The notes under the pieces were generated by a model. It saw nothing but the letters and a program-made list of their open reading frames with translations, searched no databases and was not told the origin of the DNA. Positions 18,891-29,337 of a stretch of DNA of 64,000 bases are shown here, in pieces (position 1 is the first letter of the stretch; each line of letters begins with the position of its first letter). Position numbers and translations under genes: made by a program. Source of the DNA: Cercospora beticola (taxonomy: Eukaryota > Ascomycota > Dothideomycetes > Mycosphaerellales > Mycosphaerellaceae); NCBI RefSeq assembly GCF_033473495.1, contig NC_088941.1, forward strand, positions 1,550,001 to 1,614,000. Direction: 5' to 3'.

Positions 18891-20318
18891 TTACTTCGCC
18901 GCTTCCCTCTCGGCCCAGTCAACCCAACGCTTCACGCAAGCGTCGACATTGCGAACACCTTGCTCGCTAGCTTCGACTTCAAACCACTCTCTATGTTCCT
19001 TCCCGCACGTTTCGCATTGCTTCTTGACTTGCTGTTCCGCAAGCTCCAAATGAATCAGCCGCTCCACGCGCTTCACAAAAGGCACTTTGCGGACATTCCC
19101 ACTATCGCCTCGTGAGCTCGCCGGCCTTGAACGATCCGGAGTTCCGGTATTGGAGCCCTTGCGTGGTGTATTCGCTGGCGAAGGTGAGGGCGTCGATGAC
19201 ACATATGGATACCACCTGACGAGATTCAAAGCGTAGCCGCATTGTCGTTGCCATTCGTTCATGCGACGGGTCACATTGTTGGCTCTGCCGATCTTGAGCA
19301 TGATTGTCTTTTTGCCTTGACCGGTTCTGCCTCGGCGGGACCTTTCCTGGTCGCCATCGAACGAGAATTCTGTCATGACATCGCTGATACGGCGACTAGT
19401 CGCGCGGTCTGAAGGTGGTGAAAGTAGAGACCGTGCTGTCGATTGTGCTGGCCCATCCATTGATTGCGGAGTCAACCAGAAGATGTAAATGTAGCCATCC
19501 TCATCTGCAGGACTGATCGGCTTGACCAGTTCTGCTAGTAGTGTCGAAGTAGTTTGTGGTGATAAGTCCTGTGGTAGTAGCGATAGCAGATGTCCTGTGA
19601 GCGGATTTGAACTGCTCCGATGGCCATTTGTTCTCGACGGCGCCGACTTTCGAGGTGGCACTTGCGAAGAGGATGGACTGGAATATTGGGACACGCTCGG
19701 GCCTGTTGTACCTTGCAACTGCGACGGTCTCTGCTCCGTACGCCTCTTGTGGCGCACAATTTCGACATAATCGTCGTCCTGTCCTGACGCGCAACACAAT
19801 GATGCCCAGAATCCCGTCTTCTTGGGTCTCGAGCCCTGCTTTGGCGGTGCACCACCAGCAGGCTTTTCGGCAAAATCTGCAGTCGATGTCCTTCTGGGAG
19901 GCTTCACTCCATCATTCGGTTTTGTCTTTGTCTTCTTCCGCAAGTTATCGGGCACAGCTTCAATCCCCAGCTTCTGCACCAGCGTATCAATACTGCTCCT
20001 CTCCTGCAGCGGATACAACTCGGTCGTCCGCTTCTTCTTGGGTCGCTTTCCCGGACTGTCCTGCTGCAGTAGCTGCGCCTGGTCCTTATGCTGCCAGCAG
20101 TAGAACTCCGCATCTGTCACCGCGCCGTCCTCCTCCACCACCGCCACTACTCCGCCCGCCGAGCCCCTCCGGCCGCCCGACGGCGACGTCTTCGCTGCTG
20201 CCAACGCACGACGGCATGGCCGTCCGCTGCTCGTAATGCCTTTGCAGGTCGACGCCGGGTTCTTCGAGTCGTTTCTGCCGAGGAGGGCTTCCGGCGTGTT
20301 CGTGAAGTGGTTGGCCAT
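18891..20318 (-). CDS. T5orf172 (DUF1766, GIY-YIG-like) domain protein
   Basis: Predicted 475 aa from ATG 20318 (GCCATGG on the opposite strand reads CCATGGCC); upstream frame to 20345 begins with GTG. Near the N-terminus a Cys/His set (CKGITSSGRPCRRAL, later FYCWQHK) looks like the zinc-binding element common in this family. A long Ser/Pro-rich linker follows. The C-terminal half carries the T5orf172 domain: GYIYIFWLTPQS, TIMLKIGRANNVTRRMNEWQRQC, VRWYPYV, and KRVERLIHLELAEQQ, then CETCGKEHREWFEV. This domain is related to GIY-YIG nucleases and to the fission yeast meiotically upregulated Mug113 group; nuclease activity in fungi is unproven. Single exon. Confidence 0.85.
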   Translation of the reverse strand: MANHFTNTPEALLGRNDSKNPASTCKGITSSGRPCRRALAAAKTSPSGGRRGSAGGVVAVVEEDGAVTDAEFYCWQHKDQAQLLQQDSPGKRPKKKRTTELYPLQERSSIDTLVQKLGIEAVPDNLRKKTKTKPNDGVKPPRRTSTADFAEKPAGGAPPKQGSRPKKTGFWASLCCASGQDDDYVEIVRHKRRTEQRPSQLQGTTGPSVSQYSSPSSSQVPPRKSAPSRTNGHRSSSNPLTGHLLSLLPQDLSPQTTSTLLAELVKPISPADEDGYIYIFWLTPQSMDGPAQSTARSLLSPPSDRATSRRISDVMTEFSFDGDQERSRRGRTGQGKKTIMLKIGRANNVTRRMNEWQRQCGYALNLVRWYPYVSSTPSPSPANTPRKGSNTGTPDRSRPASSRGDSGNVRKVPFVKRVERLIHLELAEQQVKKQCETCGKEHREWFEVEASEQGVRNVDACVKRWVDWAEREAAK

Positions 20319-21147
20319 GGTTGAGGGATGGATCGCGCTCTTCACCTACCTGGCAGATAACTATTATACCGCCGCATCATCTTCACGGCGGCGGATGGCA
20401 AAGCGAGCCTGCGTGACGCAAAGGCAGGCGCGTGCGGACTCGGACTCGACATCGTAGAGGGCAAGCGTGGCTGGCGAGGAATTGCCGATGGAGGCTGTGC
20501 CCAGCCATCGTCATTCACCACACTTACGCGAACCCATGTGACCGGGGCTGTGGTGGAGTCGGCGTCCTTTCGGTGAAACAATTCGACGTGCCAACAACAT
20601 CACCGAATCATCTCGACCGCGACCGCACAATATGCCTCCAGGTCTTCTTAGGTATCTCGCAGTGGAACCCGCACATTACAAGAAAGCATATTTGCCCGGG
20701 AAAAATTGCCAGCTTTAAAATGCCTGAAAGCTACATCCATGGGTCCTGAACATCTCATCTAAGCACGACGACGTGACTTCTCAGGCTATCGTGACAATGG
20801 CATGTTAGCTTTTCAGCTGCCACTTCAACATGCTAGGAACTCCATTAAGTCTTGGTCTTGCGGTCCTCAGTAAACCAATTGCAGGCTACGGTGCAGCTCT
20901 ACGTTGTAGACTGCGCCACCAGAAACAATGAAGGCGCCCGGTCTTCGCGAGGCAATAGCGAGAAACAATCATGTCTGTTAGGAAATCAAGTTGAGGTTTG
21001 TGCCAGGTTTGATGCTGTTGAGATATCCTGCTCCAGTCAGACCTGGAAGGTGAAAGATCATTGTTTGTCTGACTCAAATCATGCTAATCATAAGCATATA
21101 AGAGAATTGTCAGTTCTTGTCTGTCGAACGCATCAGTTCTTGCAGAC
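20319..21147. other. divergent intergenic region
   Basis: Between the divergently transcribed T5orf172 gene and the coiled-coil/ankyrin gene. No gene seen. A TATA box for the right-hand gene is at 21097. Confidence 0.35.
21097..21102 (+). promoter_or_regulatory. TATA box of the coiled-coil/ankyrin gene
   Basis: CATATAAGAG with TATAAG 46-51 bp upstream of ATG 21148, implying a very short leader. Confidence 0.45.
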
Positions 21148-22515
21148 ATGGAAGAAATCGTCGGCAGATTCGTTACACGCGTACAGCAATGCGAGAAGCA
21201 CATCAAGCTCGTGCTCGCGGACCTGAGCAACATCAAATTGCAGCATGATGAACTCCTAGGGCAACACAAAGCGGCGCTTCAGTCTACGGAGGAAGAACTC
21301 GTTGATCAGAGACCTGCGACGGGGGAAGAAACTGCGGCGAAAGACGAGCCAAAGAAGGAAGCCAACTCTCGGAAGGAAAAGATCAAACAGCTCCCAAGAG
21401 GACGTAGCATCCAAAAAAAGATAGACCGCTCTCAGCAAGAAAACATCGAACAGCTTGACAAAAAGGACGGGGACCAGGAGAACGAGATCCAGAGACTGGC
21501 AGACACAGTAGCATCTGACAACGAGTCGATTGCACAGCTGAAAGATGAAGTCAAAAAGGAGAAGCAGAACGCCAAATCGGCTGCGGCTGTGCAGGATGTG
21601 AAGGTTGAATCTGTGAAGAACAACCTCGCCGATCAGAAACGTGCAACAGAGAAGGAAGGCACAACGAAGAATGGGGCCATAGAGGGGGCCTCCACTCACA
21701 AAAAAAGAGGCGAGCCGCTTGACAAGACGTCCATGAAGCAGAACGAGAAGATCACAGGACTCGATGAAACGACAACAAGCAAGAATGAGTCCATTACTCG
21801 GTCGAAGAAAGCTCTCGAGCAGGAGAAAGAAAGCGCCACAGCTAAACAGCAAGATGCGACAGAGGCGCAGCAGCCAGGAACTCCACCTCCAAGACCACCA
21901 CAAACATCGGATTCTGTCAATGTCGAACTCCGCCAAGCGCGGTTGAACAGTCTCAACCTAACATCAACAAAGGGCTCAACTATTTCTCAATCTCTCCGAA
22001 AGGCTCTTGTTCACAGTGACAAGCAGAGGGCATCGTGTTTGCTAGCCGCAGACGCGCAAGTCGGAGCCCCTGCGCTGCACATGGCGGCACTGTTTGGCGA
22101 TGTCGAGCTCGCAAAGTTCTTGATCGCTCGTGGCGCTGCGGTGAACGAACCTTGCGATGCTCACAGTGAGAAGCAGGGCAGGTTTGTGCATGGCGTAACT
22201 CCTATGCATCTGGCCATCGCGACGCAGAATGAAAAAATGATACGCTACTTGCACCATACAGGTGGAAAATTCACACGGCTTCACCTCAGACATCAAAGGA
22301 CAACAGCGCCGCCGCTGTGGCTCGTCAGCGGTAGATGGTTGAATATATTCGGAGAGGACACTGCAAAAGTGGTAGGTGTCCTGAAGCTGCTGAAGGATTT
22401 AGGGTGGAATAAGGAAGACAAACTGAATAGAAAACACGAGAACATGCGAGCGATCGTGCAGAGAGAGCTCAAAGGGAGGACTGTCCTTCAGAAGGCCGTT
22501 CTTGCGGAGCTGTAG
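21148..22515 (+). CDS. coiled-coil protein with C-terminal ankyrin repeats
   Basis: Predicted 455 aa, single exon, ATG 21148. Residues about 1-250 are highly charged (Lys, Glu, Gln, Asp) with heptad-like spacing and repeated units such as KNESITRSKKALEQEKE, consistent with a long coiled coil or charged disordered rod. A PPPRPP linker follows near residue 250. Residues about 295-395 contain ankyrin-type units: APALHMAALFGDVELAKFLIARGAAVNEP and VTPMHLAIATQNEKMIRYLHHTGG (given here in parts of the repeat). Ankyrin repeats mediate protein binding. The gene lies 460 bp upstream of the HET/SH3 gene on the same strand; a functional pairing is possible but unproven. Confidence 0.75.
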   Translation: MEEIVGRFVTRVQQCEKHIKLVLADLSNIKLQHDELLGQHKAALQSTEEELVDQRPATGEETAAKDEPKKEANSRKEKIKQLPRGRSIQKKIDRSQQENIEQLDKKDGDQENEIQRLADTVASDNESIAQLKDEVKKEKQNAKSAAAVQDVKVESVKNNLADQKRATEKEGTTKNGAIEGASTHKKRGEPLDKTSMKQNEKITGLDETTTSKNESITRSKKALEQEKESATAKQQDATEAQQPGTPPPRPPQTSDSVNVELRQARLNSLNLTSTKGSTISQSLRKALVHSDKQRASCLLAADAQVGAPALHMAALFGDVELAKFLIARGAAVNEPCDAHSEKQGRFVHGVTPMHLAIATQNEKMIRYLHHTGGKFTRLHLRHQRTTAPPLWLVSGRWLNIFGEDTAKVVGVLKLLKDLGWNKEDKLNRKHENMRAIVQRELKGRTVLQKAVLAEL

Positions 22516-22977
22516 CGTAGTCAGCAACATGCATGGATGTGGAAGCCAAAGCAAGCCTTGGCGCTGTGGCGCGTCTAGACTCTTTCCGCTCCTCACCTTC
22601 CTTTCCTCATGCACCTTGCACGTGCAACTGACTTCTTCCACTTCAGTGCGTGCAATATCCCGGGCAGCACCACTCCAGGATTGCGCATCCATGCAAAGAT
22701 CTTCGTCGCACGTTGCGCCGAATGAGGATCGTACGCTGCCGAGCCCAGGCGCGTGGCACCAGCACCAGCTACCGTTCAGTATGCCCAGATCCGAGCTGAA
22801 GGATGGATGCGAATGCGGCCCCGAAACCTGGAGGCGGCCTCCATGATGGTGGCGCAGCCTAGGCCGGGCGTCTGCTGTACCTCTGTACACGCGCAGGACA
22901 ACATCATCTTCCATGAGTTTGTGTTGGGAGTGTGGTTTCTTTCATGACAAGATTACCACCATGCCATCAGCTCCACG
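22516..22977. other. spacer between ankyrin and HET genes
   Basis: No gene recognised. A frame at 22502-22846 has no domain. Contains the promoter of the HET-domain gene; no obvious TATA box. Confidence 0.35.
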
Positions 22978-25884
22978 ATGCGGCTGCTCAACATCTCGAC
23001 ACGGGAATTTCAGACCTTCGGCGACGATGATCGGCCACCATACGCCATCGCAAGCCACCGCTGGGAAGACAAGGAAACCACCTACCATGACATGCTGCAA
23101 AATGGAGGCGCCTCCAGTAAAGGATACACGAAGATTATGGGCTTTTGCCGTCTCGTCCATCGCATGAACGTACAGATTGGCCCTGCTAGAGCTTTGAACG
23201 ACCTTGGCCTGCGACGACAATGCGACTGGCTTTGGATCGATACCGCGTGCATCAACAAGCAGGATGGCGCGGAGCTATCAGAGTCAATCAATTCCATGTT
23301 CTCATGGTATGGCAGTTCGTCTATCTGCTATGCGTACCTTGCGGATGTCAAGCCTTCGCATAAGCTCTGGAGCAGCAAGCTGGACCTCATGCGGAGTCAG
23401 TGGTTCAAGCGAGGGTGGACTCTGCAAGAGTTGCTCGCTCCACGTACAGTCGTGTTTGTCGCAAATGATTGGACTGTCATTGGGCACAAATGCGCTTATA
23501 GTGACAAGGTGTGCAATTCCATTTGCCAGGGCTTTGGCGACCGCCTGAACAAATCGATCGCACACATTACAGGTATCCCACAAAACATTATCAACTCCTC
23601 GATGGCCCACGAATTGCGTGCTGTACCAGTGGAAGATAAACTGGCGTGGGCGAAGAAACGAGTCACAACTCGAACGGAGGATCAGGCATATTGCTTGCTG
23701 GGTCTTCTGGATGTGTTCATCTCTCCGATATATGGAGAAGGCGAAAATGCATGGGCGAGGCTGGTCCAGGCGCTCGAATACAAGCAGTCGCTACAGACGC
23801 CTGGACCAGCTGCAAAAGCATCGAAGAGCACCATGTGGTTCAGGCTGCGTGGCGCGAAGAAAGAGGCCAAACAGGAAGGGAGATATGCGTCTGCCACCAC
23901 GATGACGGCTGTTGTCAGCAGTTACACGTCTGCTCCCTCTTCTCAAAGGCCAGTGCACAGCGATAGTGCTGTGATTCGCCCACCTGTGTCAATGCCGATA
24001 ACATCGCGACCGGGACAAAGCATGGGAGTCACGAGTGCCAGGTTCGACTCTCGTCCGTCCGCCCCTCAGATTGGACGATCGCTGCCGAGCACGAATTCTG
24101 CAAGCGGTCGCCTGCCGTCCGCGCCTCATTATATAGGGTATACGCAAAGCGCGAACGCCATATATGATGAAAGGGGCGCTCTCTCAGCTCCGGCTGATGC
24201 GGATATGTATTTGACACCTGCTGGGCTCGATTCGGCCATATATCACGAAGATGGTGCTATTTCAGCTCCGGCCGAATCAATGACAGCCTATGTCGCCGGG
24301 CTGAGGAGTGGCATTGCGCCGCACGCACATCAGACTCATTTGAGTCCCGGTGCGACGACGTTGGTCAATACCAACACCGGAACCACAGACCAATATTGGG
24401 GCATAATTGAGGAAGAACCTGCGCTTGTTTCATTCAACTCGCAACTCAAGCACCGATATGGGAGCGGTTGGTCGTTTCACGATACGGCAACAGGCTATAA
24501 CTCACAATGGTTCCATGAGCTTGAAGATACATCCCTGAGCATGGGTACGAAGCACACATTCGAGGCGCTTGGTACAGCAGTAACAGTGAGGAATGTGCTT
24601 GCTTTGTTTGACTTCATACCTGACGAGCCTGACGAACTTGCGTTCACGGCAGGTGATACTATCTGCGTGATTGAGTCCGTGTTCCAAGACTGGTGGCGGG
24701 GAAGTCTGGATGGCCGGACGGGCATCTTTCCATTGAATTACGTTCAGAAGCTGGACCCTCGCGTGGATGACTCGGGCTCGGTAATTACCTCTGAGTCTGC
24801 TGATGCGGACAAAGCCGTGAGAACATACGGGCCTGCTAATATATCAACGTTGATGGAAGGACGTCGACCGGACGTGAACGATTGGCTGAAGCACGACGGG
24901 CTGAGTCCTGGACTAATGGGCAATTTCCAGTGGCAACGGTTGTCTACGACCTATGTCGACGTCGAGGCCGAGCTCGCCATAGGCCATGAAATTGGGGCCC
25001 GTCCGGGGACGCCCAAATATGAGATGCCGAGAGCCGCAGCCACATCTTTGAAACAAAGGCCCGTGAGCGCGCAACTGGGTCGGAAGCTTGTCAATGATTC
25101 CGTGCTTGGAAAGCGATTCAAACAGGTCGTCGTAGAGCAGCCAGTCTCTCCACTGTCTGCGAGTGAAGCCGAAGATCAAAATCAGCAGTTCATCAATGCT
25201 ATCGCTGCATCCTCGCTCGTCAGCGAGCATCACAAGCCAACGCCACAAGGACTGCCTTCTACCCTTCCGGCAACCTCTACTGCCATATTTCAACCTATTC
25301 CGCAGCGACAGAAACTACCAGCCGACATTGCGCTAAATAAACTGAATCCAGAGGACAATGATGGAGATAGCATTCAAGCAGATGATTTCTGGGCAGAGTG
25401 CTGGCAACCTCCTGTCCTGGCCCGAGTCACGACTTTGGAGCAGACTAAACAGGAGACCAACGTGGTCACTTGGTCCGATGAGGCACAGCCACAGTCTGCG
25501 GTCGTCATGAAACAAGTCACCACAAACACCACAGTTTCACCTCCGATAGAGATACCAGATACCATTCACATCCCGAGAATTGTCCTCAAGGCATTGCTGG
25601 AGCAGCAGGCTCGTCCCATCGCGGGAGCATCGAGCGAGACTGAGCTACTTGCCAACACGGCCGTCGAGTATATACGAGAATTGCTCCTCTCGCAAAACGG
25701 GGCTCAGAATTCTCTGCAAGCTAAGCCGAGCGGAGTTGTTGAGTCTGTGGAGATCAAGACTGCGAAATATGAGGCCACTTCGGTTACGCAGATGGTATCT
25801 GCGACTGCGGCAAACATGAGCAAAGGAGACAGAATAGTCGAAGTGAACACAACCGAATTGCCTGACCAAGTCGTCGCGGGATGA
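22978..25884 (+). CDS. HET-domain protein with internal SH3 domain
   Basis: Predicted 968 aa, single exon. The start MRLLNISTREFQTF is the usual beginning of HET-E/D-type proteins, so ATG 22978 is chosen. HET motifs are in order: AIASHRWEDKETTYHDML (23-40), CDWLWIDTACINKQD (82-96), SICYAYLAD, and WFKRGWTLQELLAPRTVVFV (142-161), then the trailing AYCLLGLLDVFISPIYGEG. Residues about 300-530 are low complexity with SAP motifs. An SH3 domain is clear at about 537-592: ALFDFIPDEPDELAF, WWRGSLDGRTGIFPLNYV with the conserved ALYDF-, WW- and P-x-x-Y-type positions. The remaining 375 residues look disordered with a helical end. HET proteins trigger programmed death on non-self fusion; SH3 binds proline-rich partners. 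No NACHT or WD40 is present. Confidence 0.88.
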   Translation: MRLLNISTREFQTFGDDDRPPYAIASHRWEDKETTYHDMLQNGGASSKGYTKIMGFCRLVHRMNVQIGPARALNDLGLRRQCDWLWIDTACINKQDGAELSESINSMFSWYGSSSICYAYLADVKPSHKLWSSKLDLMRSQWFKRGWTLQELLAPRTVVFVANDWTVIGHKCAYSDKVCNSICQGFGDRLNKSIAHITGIPQNIINSSMAHELRAVPVEDKLAWAKKRVTTRTEDQAYCLLGLLDVFISPIYGEGENAWARLVQALEYKQSLQTPGPAAKASKSTMWFRLRGAKKEAKQEGRYASATTMTAVVSSYTSAPSSQRPVHSDSAVIRPPVSMPITSRPGQSMGVTSARFDSRPSAPQIGRSLPSTNSASGRLPSAPHYIGYTQSANAIYDERGALSAPADADMYLTPAGLDSAIYHEDGAISAPAESMTAYVAGLRSGIAPHAHQTHLSPGATTLVNTNTGTTDQYWGIIEEEPALVSFNSQLKHRYGSGWSFHDTATGYNSQWFHELEDTSLSMGTKHTFEALGTAVTVRNVLALFDFIPDEPDELAFTAGDTICVIESVFQDWWRGSLDGRTGIFPLNYVQKLDPRVDDSGSVITSESADADKAVRTYGPANISTLMEGRRPDVNDWLKHDGLSPGLMGNFQWQRLSTTYVDVEAELAIGHEIGARPGTPKYEMPRAAATSLKQRPVSAQLGRKLVNDSVLGKRFKQVVVEQPVSPLSASEAEDQNQQFINAIAASSLVSEHHKPTPQGLPSTLPATSTAIFQPIPQRQKLPADIALNKLNPEDNDGDSIQADDFWAECWQPPVLARVTTLEQTKQETNVVTWSDEAQPQSAVVMKQVTTNTTVSPPIEIPDTIHIPRIVLKALLEQQARPIAGASSETELLANTAVEYIRELLLSQNGAQNSLQAKPSGVVESVEIKTAKYEATSVTQMVSATAANMSKGDRIVEVNTTELPDQVVAG

Positions 25885-26226
25885 GCTTGTCATGGCATCG
25901 GAGGTACATATGGAAATGCTGGAAACTGAATGGGAGAGCCAGTGCTATATAGCTTGGGCTGGAAAGGTGCAGATCTCCGATTATGCCTAGCTTGAGACAA
26001 TGAAAGTATCTCTCACAAGTACCTTAAGAGGTTTCGGAGCGAAGGATTTGGAAGTATTTCAGCTGCCCAAAATCCACGCAGTTTGTGGCGTCGATGTGGA
26101 AACTTTGTTTGGAATGGCCTCGCGCACTCAGCCACCGCCGCGTTATACAAGAACGAGATCATCCTCTGACAAGCCTTTCGTCTGTTGCTTGTCCCAAACC
26201 TCCTTGCCAATACCGGTACTACCAAA
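25885..26226. other. spacer upstream of the GH16 gene
   Basis: About 340 bp with no gene. The GH16 frame extends upstream to a TTG at 26185, rejected as a start. Confidence 0.35.
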
Positions 26227-27165
26227 ATGATCAACATGAAATACTCCATACCATGGTATCTAGGACTCACAACCCTAGTCACAACATCCGCCTCTGCCCA
26301 ATGGGTCTCAACCACAACCTACACCTTCTCAGGCAACACACTTCCCACAGGCCTCATCGCCTCCTCCGACTTAATCGGAGACACCGCAGACCCCTCCTCA
26401 ACAGCAACCTACAACCATCAATTCAACACCTCCAATGTTCAAATCTCAGATAATTTCCTCCACCTCATCGTCCCAAGCAACCAAACCACCTCTCCAATCC
26501 AATGCGCCGAAATCTCAACACAAATTTCCAACATCTTATACGCCAGCGTCCGTACTTCGGCAATCTTGACGAACGAATCCGGAATTTGTAATGGGATGTT
26601 CTTCTACCATTCTGATAGTCAAGAAATCGATATTGAGTGGATTAGTGATCCGGATTCTGTGTCGAATGATAATGGGACGAGAGTTATGCAGTATACGAAT
26701 CAAGGACAGCATGGGACGGAAGACGCGGTAGAGGTGAATGGTGTTGCGCCGGAGGACGCTACGACAGAGGTGCATGAGTATCGAGTTGATTGGGTGGAAG
26801 GGAAGAGTAGGTTTTTTGTTGATGGGGTGTTTCAGCAGGAGATGGAGATGAATGTGCCTACTACGGGGGGACAGTGGGTTTGGAATGCTTGGACGTGAGT
26901 GACTTTCTTTCTCTCTGTCTTGTGTAGGTGATTTGGTTGGAGGGAGGTTGGGAGCTGACTTTGTTTTAGGAATGGTGATCCTTCGTTTACTGTTGGACCG
27001 CCGGTGAATGATGCTGTGTTTAAGATACAGAAGATTGTGATGATGTATAATACTACTGATGATGCTGGTCAGCAGGAGGGCTCAAGCTCTGGCAGTGGGC
27101 GAGTATGGCCTGTGCTATGTGGTCTTGTCGTGACACTGCTCAGCTTGGCTTTGATGATGTGTTAG
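26227..27165 (+). CDS. glycoside hydrolase family 16 protein, secreted and membrane/GPI-attached, two exons
   Basis: Proposed as join(26227..26894, 26970..27165), 287 aa. The intron (GTGAGT...TTTTAG, 75 nt, phase 2) splits Thr/Asn of WNAWTNGDPSF. ATG 26227 opens a signal peptide (MINMKYSIPWYLGLTTLVTTSASA). The GH16 catalytic motif is EIDIE: E133 (nucleophile), D135 and E137 (acid/base). Downstream HEYRVDWVEGKSRFFVDG is typical of the beta-sandwich. After a Ser/Gly linker a terminal hydrophobic segment (VWPVLCGLVVTLLSLALMMC) fits a GPI signal or membrane anchor. Such proteins act on beta-1,3/1,4-glucans or as cell-wall transglycosylases; the exact activity is unknown. It is convergent with the GH105 gene, about 155 bp apart. 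Coding-strand skew flips near 26565. Confidence 0.85.
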
Positions 27166-27321
27166 GAGAGTATCACAGACTGACTGGCATATCACATCCA
27201 CTCTGCAATATTAATGGACTCGCTGTGCAATGAATTACAGAAATTTTATGCCTGAAGCTGGATTTCCTGCCATTGGGGGTGTTTGAGACTGATTGAATTA
27301 CGCTGCAAAGCTAGTGCAAAT

Positions 27322-28526
27322 CTAGGACCACAGCGAAGGCTGGCTCGCATACATGAATGGTCCAACACCCTTGTAGTCGTTCACAGCAAGAGGAACACCG
27401 ATGTAGTACTGTGAATATAGGTCAGTCAAATGCAACAGATCGATAGCAAGCACGAAAAAGGATGGAAACTCACCTCGTATGTTCCATTTCCGCTCAAGCT
27501 TCCCACAGCAACGGTACCTTCCCACCTGAGAGTACCATTCTGGTTCTCAACAACGAATCTGTCAGTCAGAAGCTCGTAGCCCTTGACTGCACCTGGGTAG
27601 TACTCGTCCTTGGAGATATATCCATCCTCAATGCCCTTGAGCAGGCCGTATGTGAACATGGCACTAGCGGAGCTCTCGATGTAGTTGCCCTCTGCTCCTG
27701 GGTAAGGGTCGTTCATGATCAACCACCAGCCATTAGACTCTGCGTCTTGATGGGCCTTGATTGCGGCTGCCAAAGTCGTGAAGTACTCAGTCAATCTCGC
27801 CTTGCCCGGGTGTGAAGCTGGGAGAAGAGGAATGACTTCCAAGAGGGCAATGAAGTACCATCCAACTGCTCGCGACCATACGTGTGGCGCAGCTCCCGTG
27901 ATAGGATCAGCCCATACTTTGCTCTTGCTCTCATCGTAGCCGTGAACCAAGAGGCCAGTGGTGTGGTTGCGAGTGTACTTCTCAATGAGATCGAATTGAT
28001 TCACGATGTCATCCCATGCAGTCTGGTTCTCGCAGTCGAATTTGGCAGTCCATCTAGCATAGAAGGAGTCTGCCATGAAGATACCATCGAGCCACATTTG
28101 GTGTTCGTAGATGGGGTAGCGGTGATTGAAACCACCTTCGTCATTGCGTGGGTGGCGATCCAGTTGGCGGCGGACAATCTCTGCGGCGCTCTTGTACTTC
28201 TCCTCGCCGGTGCGGTCGTACCACCAGAGGTAGTTGTTCGCCATGCGGTAGTCGTCGAGTGAGTAGTAGGTGTAGTTCCAGTCGTAGATGGTGCCATTGT
28301 CCAGGACCACGGCGCCATCGATTTGAGAGCGGTACCAGTCGACCAAGGTCTCGTTGCCAGTCAAGTCGATGGCGAATTCATAGCCGGTGTAGAGGACCGA
28401 AGTAGTGTAGTGGTAGTCCTTCTTCACACCTTCCTTGATGTGTGTGTCGGCAGTCCATTTGAGGTAATCTTCTGGAGTCAACTGTGCTGCAACGACAGCT
28501 GGCGCAAGCAGCGAGAGGAGCTTCAT
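27322..28526 (-). CDS. secreted GH105 unsaturated rhamnogalacturonyl hydrolase, two exons
   Basis: Proposed as complement(join(27322..27408, 27474..28526)), 379 aa. The 65-nt intron (GTGAGT...CACAG, phase 0) joins NGTYE to YYIGVPLAVNDYKGVGPF, the standard C-terminus of this family. ATG 28526 starts a signal peptide (MKLLSLLAPAVVAA). Family motifs are DYRMANNYLWWYDRTG, RHPRNDEGGFNHRYP, and MWLDGIFMADSFYARW with the likely catalytic D147, then HVWSRAVGWYFIALLEVIP and ESSASAMFTYGLLKGI. GH105 enzymes release the unsaturated uronate that pectate or rhamnogalacturonan lyases leave at the non-reducing end, so the role is pectin breakdown outside the cell. Several N-glycosylation sequons are present. 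A TATAAA box lies 87 bp upstream. Confidence 0.92.
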
Positions 28527-29337
28527 CTTGAATCTGCTGGATCAGTGTCTAGCAATGGCTGCTGTGAAGTCAATTCAAGCAGGAGATAAATTGCGCCATG
28601 TGGCAACGACGCTTTATACAACTTTCAACAGGCTCGGATTGAGATAGTTACACCATCCGTCTCGCCACGCCCACGTTGTAGCCATATGGCAGAACCGGAG
28701 GCTGGCCCACGTTCGACGACAAATTTCCGCGAATTGTAGTATCGAATAGATTGCTGCCAAGGCTTGTCGCTCTACACATCGTCTTTTGTCGAAGGCCATT
28801 CCTGTTCTGCAATTGGCGTCGCTTGACTTAGCTTGACCTAGATGCATATGCATATACATTGTGGAGTAGCTGCACTTCGGTGCAATATCGCGCGATCCTT
28901 CAGGGTCGCAGAGCGGGCATGCAGGTACGTGGAGTGTGTTCTTGAAGCGGTAGTGTCTTCATGCGAGCAATTTGCCAGGGTGTGGAAGGAGTGTCACAAA
29001 ACACGCAGGTCGGATGAACCATTCGGGATGATCAAACGTGGCCGCTTCATGGCGGCCGGAGATGATGGAACGGAGCGTGTTTATGCATTTTGTGCGTGTT
29101 GTGATGGATGCGTGAAGAGTTCGCCTGCAGAAAGGGAAGTGGAGACCCAAGTGGTGCCCCCAAAATTCTTGGCATGTCTTGATTGCACGACTTGGTCGAC
29201 AAGGATGGGCATTCTGCCAAAACCGTACAGCGCAACAAGAACGATGATGACTGATCGAACATACAGGTACACTAAAAGGTAACATACATTCCCCTCACAT
29301 TGGCAATATTTGGCAAGACTACCAAGAAGACCTCAAC
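28527..29337. other. intergenic region left of the dehydratase
   Basis: Contains the GH105 promoter. An ATG frame at 28842-29282 on + (146 aa, with CACCDGC and CLDC Cys pairs) is open but has no recognised family; it overlaps minus-strand frames and is not called. Confidence 0.35.
28613..28618 (-). promoter_or_regulatory. TATA box of the GH105 gene
   Basis: On the minus strand the site reads TGTATAAAGC, 87 bp before ATG 28526. Confidence 0.5.
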
